Positions 1-6,906 of a stretch of DNA of 64,000 bases are shown piece by piece. Within the stretch, counting starts at the first letter, position 1. Each line of letters opens with the position of its first letter. The stretch comes from Tropicimonas aquimaris. Lineage in GTDB: Bacteria; Pseudomonadota; Alphaproteobacteria; Rhodobacterales; Rhodobacteraceae. The DNA is taken from positions 62,001-126,000 of the forward strand of contig NZ_JBHTJT010000060.1 of NCBI RefSeq assembly GCF_042676185.1. Direction: 5' to 3'. The position numbers and the translations under genes were made by a program. The notes under the pieces were generated by a model. It ran no database searches and was not told the DNA's origin. It saw nothing but the letters and a program-made list of their open reading frames with translations.

Positions 1-434
1 TGTTTCTCGGGCGCGAACTGAAACGCGGCCCGTTCCTCGATCAGAAACGGATGATCGCGCAGGCCGAGAAGATGCTCGCCGCGCTGGAGATCCGCATTCC
101 CCGGCTGACCGCCAAGGTCGAGAAGCTTTCCGGCGGCCAGCGCCAGGCCATCGCCATCGCGCGCGCCGCCAGCTTCGAGCCGAAGATCCTGCTGATGGAC
201 GAACCGACCTCGGCGCTGGCCGTGGCGGAGGTCGAGGCGGTTCTGGCCCTCATCAACCGCGTCAAGGCGCGCGGCGTGGCCGTGGTGCTCGTCACCCACC
301 GGATGCAGGACCTGTTCCGCGTCTGCGACCGGGTGGCGGTGATGTACGAAGGCACCAAGGTCGCCGAACGCAACATTGGCGAAACCGATCTCCAGGAACT
401 CGTCGACCTCATCGTCGGAAAGGGAGGCCACTGA
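1..434 (+). CDS. ABC sugar importer ATP-binding subunit, 3' end only
   Basis: The open frame enters from the left edge (frame begins at base 3) and gives the last 143 residues of a RbsA/XylG-type ATPase. Visible motifs are the ABC signature LSGGQRQ, Walker B LLMDEPTSAL and the H-loop VTHRM. The protein would hydrolyse ATP at the cytoplasmic face to drive uptake of a sugar or nucleoside-like substrate. The stop overlaps the permease start (TGATG), so the two are translationally coupled. Whether this is a double-domain (RbsA) or single-domain (FrcA-like) ATPase cannot be seen. The upstream part, and presumably the binding-protein gene, lie outside the window. Confidence 0.9.
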   Translation, partial: FLGRELKRGPFLDQKRMIAQAEKMLAALEIRIPRLTAKVEKLSGGQRQAIAIARAASFEPKILLMDEPTSALAVAEVEAVLALINRVKARGVAVVLVTHRMQDLFRVCDRVAVMYEGTKVAERNIGETDLQELVDLIVGKGGH

Positions 435-1438
435 TGGCGACCTATACCGAGCGGCAAGCTGGCTCCCGGCTGGCCGACTACCTGTCCGAACACGCACAGG
501 TGCTCTCCATCGCGCTGTTCTTCGCGATCTGCATCCTGTTCTTCAGCGCCATGACCACTACCTTCCTCACCTCGGGCAACCTGCTCAACGTGGTGCGGCA
601 GGCGGCGCCGATCCTGATCGTCGCCGTGGCGATGACGCTGGTCATCACCACCGCCGGCATCGACCTGTCCGTCGGCTCGCAGGTCGCCCTGATCAACGCG
701 CTCGCAGCCATATTGATGGCAACCGGCATCCCGTGGCCCGTGGTCGTCGTCTTGATGCTGATCGCGGGCGCGGTGATCGGCGGCGCGCAGGGCTGGTTCA
801 TTTCCTACCAGGGCATCCCGGCCTTCATCGTCACGCTGGCGGGGCTGTCGATCCTGCGGGGCTTCGCCCTGCTCCTGACCGAAGGCTATTCCATTCCGAT
901 CCGGGACGCCGCGGGCTTCTTCTGGCTCGGGCGAGGCGAGATCCTCGGCTTTCCGGTGCCGGCCCTGATCGCAATCCTGATCGCCATCCTCGGCTTCGTC
1001 GTCATGCTTCGCACGCAGTACGGCCGGCAGGTTGTGGCCGTGGGCTCCAACATGGAAGCGGCGCGGCGCGTCGGCATGCCGGCCAAGAAGGTACTGGCGT
1101 CGGTCTACGTCGTCTCGGGCGTGGCCAGCGCCATCGCTGGCATGCTGATCGCTGCGCGGCTCGGCTCGGGTTCGTCCAACGCCGCGCAGGGGTTCGAGCT
1201 TCAGGTGATCGCCGCGGTGGTCCTTGGCGGCACCTCGCTGATGGGCGGGCGAGCCTCCATGCTGGGCACGGTGCTCGGCACGCTGACCATCGCCGTGATC
1301 GGCAACGGGCTGATCCTGATGCACATCTCGCCCTTCTTCACCCAGATCGTGACGGGCACGATCATCCTGGTGGCAATCTGGATGAACACCCGCCTGTTCG
1401 ACCGCAACTGGCGTTTCGCGAGAAAGAAACCGGCATGA
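434..1438 (+). CDS. ABC sugar importer permease, RbsC/FrcB family
   Basis: The 334-residue, very hydrophobic protein has the length and pattern of BPD_transp_2 family permeases, with about 8-10 membrane segments. It shows the family motifs TTAGIDLSVGS near residue 75 and AVVLGGTSLMGGR near residue 262. It would form the transmembrane channel for the ATPase encoded just upstream (overlap TGATG). Its stop codon overlaps the start of the phosphotriesterase-family gene (ATGA), so transporter and hydrolase are one transcript. That makes the hydrolase a likely first step on the imported compound. The substrate is unknown; ribose, fructose or a nucleoside are typical for this family. Confidence 0.92.
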   Translation: MATYTERQAGSRLADYLSEHAQVLSIALFFAICILFFSAMTTTFLTSGNLLNVVRQAAPILIVAVAMTLVITTAGIDLSVGSQVALINALAAILMATGIPWPVVVVLMLIAGAVIGGAQGWFISYQGIPAFIVTLAGLSILRGFALLLTEGYSIPIRDAAGFFWLGRGEILGFPVPALIAILIAILGFVVMLRTQYGRQVVAVGSNMEAARRVGMPAKKVLASVYVVSGVASAIAGMLIAARLGSGSSNAAQGFELQVIAAVVLGGTSLMGGRASMLGTVLGTLTIAVIGNGLILMHISPFFTQIVTGTIILVAIWMNTRLFDRNWRFARKKPA

Positions 1439-2499
1439 GCGAGCTGTCCCAATGCCATATCGGCTCGGGCCGGGTGATGACCGTCGACGGGCCCATCCCG
1501 TCGGCGGCGCTCGGCCACACGCTGATGCACGAGCACCTGCAGAACGACTGCTCCTGCTGGTGGAACCCGCCGCAGGAGCCGGAGCGCCAGTACCTCGCCG
1601 AGGCGCCCGTCTCCATCGAGATCCTGTCGGAGCTGCGGCAGGATCCCTTCGTCAACAAGCACAACATCTCGCTGGACGAGCTGGAGCTGGCCATCGACGA
1701 GGTGAAGCAGTTCGCCGCCGTCGGGGGACGCAGCATCGTGGACCCGACCTGCCGCGGCATCGGGCGCGATCCGGTCAAGCTGCGCCGGATTGCGGCGGAG
1801 ACGGGCGTGCAGATCGTCATGGGCGCGGGCTACTACCTCGCCTCGTCCATGCCGGAGCGCGTCGCCTCCATCACCGCCGATGACATCGCCGACGAAATCG
1901 TCGCCGAAGCGCTGGAGGGCGTTGACGGGACCGATGCGAAGATTGGCCTGATCGGCGAGATCGGCGTCTCGGCGGATTTCACCCCCGAGGAGGAAAAATC
2001 TCTGCGCGGCGCGGCGCGGGCTCAAGGCCGCACCGGGCTGCCGCTGATGGTGCACCTGCCGGGCTGGTTCCGGCTGGCGCACAAGGTGCTCGATATCGTC
2101 GAGGAGGAAGGGGCCGACCTGCGCCACACGGTGCTGTGCCACATGAACCCCTCGCACATGGACCCCGTCTACCAGGCGACGCTGGCCGCGCGCGGGGCCT
2201 TCATCGAGTTCGACATGATCGGCATGGACTACTTCTATGCCGACCAGGGCGTGCAATGCCCCTCCGACGACGAGGTCGCCCGCGCGATCATGGGCCTTGT
2301 CGAGCACGGCTATCTCGACCGCCTGCTGCTCTCGCACGACGTCTTCATCAAGATGATGCTGACCCGTTACGGCGGCAACGGCTATGCCTTCGTCGCCCGG
2401 CACTTCCTGCCACGGCTGCTGCGCCACGGCGCCACGCCGGAGCAGCTGGAAACACTGATGGTGACCAACCCACGCCGCGTCTTTGACGCGACGATCTGA
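1435..2499 (+). CDS. Phosphotriesterase-family metallohydrolase
   Basis: The protein is 354 residues. The start ATG at 1435 overlaps the permease stop and fits the family N-terminus; the open frame continues upstream but only as a shadow of the permease. The binuclear-metal ligands of the amidohydrolase/PTE superfamily are visible: HEH (H32, H34), a Glu in IGEIG, His in MVHLPG, His in LCHMNPSH, and Asp in LLSHD. Known members hydrolyse phosphotriesters or sugar lactones. Given its coupling to a sugar importer and its neighbours (PfkB kinase, BtpA/SgcQ), lactonase or glycoside-type hydrolysis of the imported substrate is inferred. Exact substrate unknown. Confidence 0.88.
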   Translation: MSELSQCHIGSGRVMTVDGPIPSAALGHTLMHEHLQNDCSCWWNPPQEPERQYLAEAPVSIEILSELRQDPFVNKHNISLDELELAIDEVKQFAAVGGRSIVDPTCRGIGRDPVKLRRIAAETGVQIVMGAGYYLASSMPERVASITADDIADEIVAEALEGVDGTDAKIGLIGEIGVSADFTPEEEKSLRGAARAQGRTGLPLMVHLPGWFRLAHKVLDIVEEEGADLRHTVLCHMNPSHMDPVYQATLAARGAFIEFDMIGMDYFYADQGVQCPSDDEVARAIMGLVEHGYLDRLLLSHDVFIKMMLTRYGGNGYAFVARHFLPRLLRHGATPEQLETLMVTNPRRVFDATI

Positions 2500-2515
2500 G
2501 ACACAGGAGACAGTC

Positions 2516-3280
2516 ATGAGCACAAGAGTGCTGCTGGTCGGTGAGAGCTGGACCACGTCCGAAACGCACTACAAGGGATTCGACCAGTTCGGGTCGGTCC
2601 ATTTCCACACTGGCGCGGAGCCGTTGCTGAAGGCCATGGCGGGCAGCGGCTACGAGATCGAGCAGATGACCGCCCACGCGGCGGCCGAAGGATTCCCCTT
2701 CGAGGCCGAGGGGCTGGAGAAATACGACATCATCATCCTGTCCGACATCGGCGCCAACACCTTCCTGTTGCCGCCCGACGTCTGGCTGCGCTCGAAATGC
2801 GTGCCCAACCGGCTGCGGATGCTGAAGCAATGGGTCGCCGATGGCGGCAACCTGATCATGATGGGCGGCTATTTCTCCTTCCAGGGCATCGACGGCAAGG
2901 CCCGCTGGCGCAAGACGCCGGTCGAGGATGTCCTGCCGGTCACCTGCCTGCCCTGGGATGACCGCGTGGAAATCCCCGAGGGCGCGATCGCCGAGATCGT
3001 GCAACCGGACCACGAGACCGTTGCCGGCCTGACCGGCACCGCCTGGCCGCCGATCCTCGGCGTCAACGAGGTCGAGCTGCGCGAGGGCGCCGAGGTCGTG
3101 GCGAAACTGCCCGAGGATCAGGGCGGCCATCCGCTGCTCGTGCTCGGCAGCCATGGCAAGGGGCGCACGGCCGTCTGGACCTCGGACATCGGCCCGCACT
3201 GGCTCTCGCCAGATTTCTGCGAATGGGAAGGATACGCGACGCTGTGGCAGAATGTGTTCGGCTGGCTTGTCGCACGCTGA
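2516..3280 (+). CDS. Glutamine amidotransferase-like protein (PF07090-type)
   Basis: The protein is 254 residues; ATG 2516 follows an AGGAGA ribosome-binding site, 16 bases after the hydrolase stop. It has the flavodoxin-like fold pattern of class I GATase-like proteins (VLLVGESW at the start, YDIIILSDIG, GGNLIMMGGYFSFQG, and a C-terminal GKGRTAVWTSDIGPHW block). The usual nucleophile elbow G-x-C-x-G is replaced by GGYFSFQG, so amidotransferase chemistry is unlikely. It is more probably a sugar-binding or trehalose-utilisation-like (ThuA-like) protein. It is the last gene of the importer/hydrolase transcript; the next gene is convergent. Confidence 0.75.
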   Translation: MSTRVLLVGESWTTSETHYKGFDQFGSVHFHTGAEPLLKAMAGSGYEIEQMTAHAAAEGFPFEAEGLEKYDIIILSDIGANTFLLPPDVWLRSKCVPNRLRMLKQWVADGGNLIMMGGYFSFQGIDGKARWRKTPVEDVLPVTCLPWDDRVEIPEGAIAEIVQPDHETVAGLTGTAWPPILGVNEVELREGAEVVAKLPEDQGGHPLLVLGSHGKGRTAVWTSDIGPHWLSPDFCEWEGYATLWQNVFGWLVAR

Positions 3281-3301
3281 GGCACGCGTCCGGCCGGGCT
3301 G

Positions 3302-4180
3302 TCAGGTGGCGAGGAAACGCGCCATCTCGGCCCGGTCGGGAAAGGCGCTCACGGTGCCGGCGCGCGCCACGGTATGCGCCGCGGCGCGGGCGGCGTGGCC
3401 GAGCGCGCGCGCGTCCAGCGGGCAGCCGCGCAGCGCTGCCGAGGCCAGCGCGACGGCCATGAAGCAATCCCCCGCCCCGGTGGTGTCGACCACCGTGCAG
3501 GGCTCGGCCGGCACGTCGATGCGGCCGTCCTGCCGGATCAGCGCTGCCCCCTGCCCGCCCAGCGTCAGCACCACATCGGTCACGCCCGCCGCCAGGATCG
3601 CCTCGACCCCGCCGAGCGCCTCGGCCTCGCCCTCGTTCACGAAGGCGCTGTCCACGAGCGGCCAGAGATCGGCAAAATACGGTTGCAGCGGAGACGGGTT
3701 GAGCGCCGTGCGCATGCCGCGCGCACGGGCCTCGGCCAGCGCGGCGCGCGTGGTCTCTGCCCCGAGGTTGCCCTGCATGACCAGCAGGTCGCCCGCCTGT
3801 GCCCCGTCGAGCGCGCCCCGGGCCATCTCCGGCGTCATCGCGGCGGCCGCCTCGCGGGTTGTTATGACGGCGTTCTCCCCCTGCTCGGCCATCAGGATGA
3901 TCGAGAAATCGGTCGCGGTGCCGTCGATCTCGACCAGCCGCGCCTCCAGTGCCTCCGCCTCCAGCCGGCGTGCGATCTCCTGTCCGCGGCCGTCCCGGCC
4001 GACAGCCCCGGAAAAGCGGCACGCGAGCCCGGTCCGCGCCATGGCGATCGCCTGGTTCGCCCCCTTCCCGCCCAGGTCATGCGACAGCGCCGCGCCGAAG
4101 ATCGACGCGCCGGGGCGGGGAAAATCCACGATGGAGAGTGTCTCGTCCAGAGCCACGTTGCCGATGACAAAGGCCTTCAT
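3302..4180 (-). CDS. PfkB-family carbohydrate kinase (ribokinase-like)
   Basis: The protein is 292 residues. I chose ATG 4180 because GGAGGG lies 8 bases upstream; a TTG two codons earlier is also possible. Both PfkB signatures are present: GGKGANQAIAMAR near residue 38 and DTTGAGDCF near residue 247, the latter holding the catalytic Asp. The enzyme phosphorylates a sugar or nucleoside hydroxyl with ATP. It is convergent with the GATase-like gene and divergent from btpA-like, with only 32 bases between the two start codons, so promoters must overlap coding sequence. In context it likely phosphorylates the product of the phosphotriesterase-family hydrolase; that is inference. Confidence 0.9.
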   Translation of the reverse strand: MKAFVIGNVALDETLSIVDFPRPGASIFGAALSHDLGGKGANQAIAMARTGLACRFSGAVGRDGRGQEIARRLEAEALEARLVEIDGTATDFSIILMAEQGENAVITTREAAAAMTPEMARGALDGAQAGDLLVMQGNLGAETTRAALAEARARGMRTALNPSPLQPYFADLWPLVDSAFVNEGEAEALGGVEAILAAGVTDVVLTLGGQGAALIRQDGRIDVPAEPCTVVDTTGAGDCFMAVALASAALRGCPLDARALGHAARAAAHTVARAGTVSAFPDRAEMARFLAT

Positions 4181-4212
4181 CTTCAAGTCCCTCCATACCG
4201 AAAGGTCATGAC

Positions 4213-5055
4213 ATGCAACTCATATCCGACCGGACTTCCGGTGCGATAAGAGATATCTTCGGGCGCGACAAGGCGTTGATTGGAATGATCCATTGCCCGC
4301 CCTTCCCCGGCGCCCCCCGCTACCGCGGCGAGACGCTGGACGAAATTTACGACGCCTGCATGCGCGATGCCGAGCGGCTGGTCGCCGGCGGGCTGCACGG
4401 GCTGATCGTCGAGAACCATGGTGACATCCCCTTCTCCAAGCCCGAGGATATCGGCCCGGAGACCCCGGCCTTCCTGTCGGTCGTGACCGACCGGATCAAG
4501 CGCGCGTTCGGCGTTCCCATGGGGATCAACGTGCTTGCCAACGCGCCCCTGCCGGCGCTGGCGACCGCGGTTGCGGGGGGCGCCGATTTCATCCGGGTGA
4601 ACCAGTGGGCCAATGCCTATGTTGCCAATGAGGGCTTCATGGAAGGCCGCGCCGCCGAGGCGCTGCGCTACCGGGCGCTGCTCAGGGCCGAACGGGTGAA
4701 GATCTTCACCGATGCCCATGTGAAGCACGGCAGCCACGCCATCGTCGCCGACCGGCCGATCCCGGAACTGACCCGCGATCTCGCCTTCTTCGACAGCGAC
4801 TGCATCATCGCCACCGGCCAGCGCACAGGCAACAGCGCCACGATGGAAGAGATCGAGGAGATCGGAGGCGCGACCCACCTGCCGCTGCTGGTGGGCTCCG
4901 GCGTCACCGAGGCGAACATCCTCGACATCCTGAAGCGGACCAACGGCGTCATCGTCGCCTCCTCGCTCAAGGAAGGCGGCGTCTGGTGGAACCCGGTCGA
5001 TCCCGCGCGGGTGCAAAGCTTCGTGGCCGCGGCGAGCGAGGGGTTGGATGACTGA
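4213..5055 (+). CDS. BtpA/SgcQ family protein
   Basis: The 280-residue TIM-barrel-like protein matches the BtpA family (PF03437) along its length: LIGMIHCPPFPGAP at residues 23-36, HGLIVENHGD, MGINVLANAP, GADFIRVN, FTDAHVKHG and LLVGSGVTEANI. BtpA was named for a role in photosystem I biogenesis in cyanobacteria, while SgcQ is encoded in an enteric sugar-catabolism locus. The molecular function is not established. Ribosome-binding site AAAGG lies 8 bases before the ATG. The last 8 bases overlap the TenA-like start. Placement beside a sugar importer and kinase favours a role in sugar or nucleoside breakdown. Confidence 0.88.
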   Translation: MQLISDRTSGAIRDIFGRDKALIGMIHCPPFPGAPRYRGETLDEIYDACMRDAERLVAGGLHGLIVENHGDIPFSKPEDIGPETPAFLSVVTDRIKRAFGVPMGINVLANAPLPALATAVAGGADFIRVNQWANAYVANEGFMEGRAAEALRYRALLRAERVKIFTDAHVKHGSHAIVADRPIPELTRDLAFFDSDCIIATGQRTGNSATMEEIEEIGGATHLPLLVGSGVTEANILDILKRTNGVIVASSLKEGGVWWNPVDPARVQSFVAAASEGLDD

Positions 5056-5713
5056 GCACCTCACGGACCGGATCCTGGAGGAAAACGCCGCGGTCTTTTC
5101 CGCGATGATCTCCCATCGCTTCGTGCAGGATATCGCAGCGGACGAGTTGCCGGCGGCGGTCTTTGACCGCTACCTGCTGATCGAGGGCGCCTTCGTCGAG
5201 ACGGCCATGGCGATCTTCGGCTATGCGGTCGCGAAGGCGACGGACCTCGAAGACAGGCGCAAGCTGATCGGCACGCTGGACGCCCTCGCGAACGAGCAGA
5301 TGGCGTATTTCGAGACCGCGTTTGCACAGCGCGGCATCGCGCCCGACGCCGCGCTGCAGGCCGATCCGCGCGTGGCGGCCTTTCGCGATGGGATGCTGGA
5401 GATCGCCCGGGACGGGGATTTCGGCGCCATCGTCACCGCGATGTTCGCCGCCGAATGGATGTACTGGACTTGGTGCACCGCCCTGAGGGACGCCGCGATC
5501 ACCGACCCCATGGTGCGCGACTGGGTGGACATGCACGCGGCCCCCGGCTTCACTGCCCAGGCCGCCTGGCTCCGTGACCGGCTCGATGTGCTCGGCGCCG
5601 ACATGACGGAGGCGGAGCGCGATGCGACGGTGCGCCTGTTCGGCCGTGTCCAGCAGCTCGAGATCGACTTCCACTCGGCGGCTTACGCGGACTCCTCGAT
5701 CAGCGCCGCATAG
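5048..5713 (+). CDS. TenA-like protein (thiaminase II / PqqC fold)
   Basis: The 221-residue all-alpha protein has the TenA pattern: RYLLIEGAFV near the N-terminus, AAEWMYWTWC in the middle, and a C-terminal LEIDFHSAAYAD that carries the conserved Glu. TenA enzymes hydrolyse aminopyrimidine intermediates in thiamine salvage. A Glu in AAEW rather than the usual Cys position suggests the TenA_E subgroup, though C139-type chemistry cannot be excluded by eye. The gene is coupled to btpA-like (8-base overlap) and its 3' end overlaps the convergent M20 deacylase by 31 bases. YlmB, the M20 partner of TenA in base-degraded thiamine salvage, makes that adjacency notable. Confidence 0.82.
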   Translation: MTEHLTDRILEENAAVFSAMISHRFVQDIAADELPAAVFDRYLLIEGAFVETAMAIFGYAVAKATDLEDRRKLIGTLDALANEQMAYFETAFAQRGIAPDAALQADPRVAAFRDGMLEIARDGDFGAIVTAMFAAEWMYWTWCTALRDAAITDPMVRDWVDMHAAPGFTAQAAWLRDRLDVLGADMTEAERDATVRLFGRVQQLEIDFHSAAYADSSISAA

Positions 5714-6777
5714 ATCTCCACGGCCTCGTGAAGACGCGCCGTGCTGACGTATTCGTCGGTCCGGTGCGGCTGATCCGGCGCGCCGGGCCCGAGGATCATC
5801 ACTTCGGGCCCGCCCATCGCCGACTTCAGTATCGAGGCGTCGGTGAAATAGGTCGCACATTCCGGACCGCCCTCGCGCCCGGTGATCGCGCGCACCCGCT
5901 CGGCGGCCCCGGCGAACCATGGCGAGGCCGGGTCCGTCCAGACCGAGGGCAGGTCCAGCAGGGTCTCGATCTCGATGGCCGCATCGCACAGCGCGCGCAC
6001 CTTTTGCGTGAGCGCCTCATGCGTAACGCCTTCGACCGACCGCAGATCCACCGTCAGTTCGCAGAGATCGGGCACGGAATTGACGTTGATCCCGGCGCGG
6101 ATGGTCCCGAGATTGCAGGTCGCCCGGCCCATCTGCGGATGGCTCACCGCGGGATCGAAGGCGCACAGGCGCCGCAGTGTCTCCGCCATCCCGGCGATGG
6201 CGTTCACCCCGAGTTCGGGCGTGGCTCCATGGGCCGTCTGCCCGCGCGAGACGAGGTTCAACCACAGGGCGCCCTTGTGGCCGGCCAGCGGGTTATTGTC
6301 GGTGGACTCGCCCACAATGACGGCCCGCGCCTGCGGCAGGTCACCGGCCTCCGCAAGCCAGCGCGCGCCGTCACACCCCGTCTCCTCGCCGGCGGCCAGC
6401 ACGACGGAGACCGGCGCATTGCTGCGTGCGGCAGCGACGAGGAAAGCCGCCACGCCGCCCTTCATGTCGCTGCTGCCTCGTCCGAAAAGCCGGTCGCCCT
6501 CCACCACCCCGAGATGCGCCGGCCGGCGCCAGTCAACGCGCCCCAGCGGCACGGTATCGAGATGGCCGCTGAAGCACAGCCCCGGGGCGGCCCCGCGTTG
6601 CGCGACGAGGCTGGCGCGGTTCTGGCCGTGATCCACGATCCGACATTCGAAACCGGCCCGCGAAAGGAGTTGCGCGCAGTATTCGGCGGCCTCCCTCTCG
6701 CGCCCCGGCGGGTTGACCGTGTCGAAGGCAATCAGGCGTTGGGTGATCGCGGTGACGTCGGTCAATGTCGAGTTCAT
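5683..6777 (-). CDS. M20-family deacylase (ArgE/DapE/YlmB type)
   Basis: The protein is 364 residues from ATG 6777, which has GGAG upstream; a TTG 12 codons further up is less likely. Metal and catalytic motifs of peptidase family M20 are clear: SGHLDTVPLG, GRGSSDMKGG (bridging Asp) and GEETGCDGA (catalytic Glu pair), then a dimerisation lid domain. Family members remove acyl groups from N-acetylornithine, succinyl-diaminopimelate or N-formyl aminopyrimidine. The 3' end overlaps the convergent TenA-like gene by 31 bases. A thiamine-salvage (YlmB-like) role is a context-based guess; annotation as acetylornithine deacetylase would be equally automatic. Confidence 0.88.
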   Translation of the reverse strand: MNSTLTDVTAITQRLIAFDTVNPPGREREAAEYCAQLLSRAGFECRIVDHGQNRASLVAQRGAAPGLCFSGHLDTVPLGRVDWRRPAHLGVVEGDRLFGRGSSDMKGGVAAFLVAAARSNAPVSVVLAAGEETGCDGARWLAEAGDLPQARAVIVGESTDNNPLAGHKGALWLNLVSRGQTAHGATPELGVNAIAGMAETLRRLCAFDPAVSHPQMGRATCNLGTIRAGINVNSVPDLCELTVDLRSVEGVTHEALTQKVRALCDAAIEIETLLDLPSVWTDPASPWFAGAAERVRAITGREGGPECATYFTDASILKSAMGGPEVMILGPGAPDQPHRTDEYVSTARLHEAVEIYAALIEESA

Positions 6778-6906
6778 GCGCACGAGGCTCCGGTTCTGGT
6801 GGTCCCCCGGCAATCCTTAACGGCACGGCCGCACCGGCACCACACCCCAGATCCACGGCCCCACTCGACACGTCACGCGGCACCGGCCACGCGGTATCCT
6901 GCGGGC

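Noticed and set aside
41..1324. 427-codon leftward ORF opposite the ABC genes
   Set aside because: Antisense shadow in high-GC DNA: His/Asp/Gln/Arg-rich composition and no domain, opposite two clear genes.
6850..6906. GC-rich repeats after cbbO as a terminator
   Set aside because: They are direct repeats (CACGCGG) and do not form a clear stem followed by T residues.
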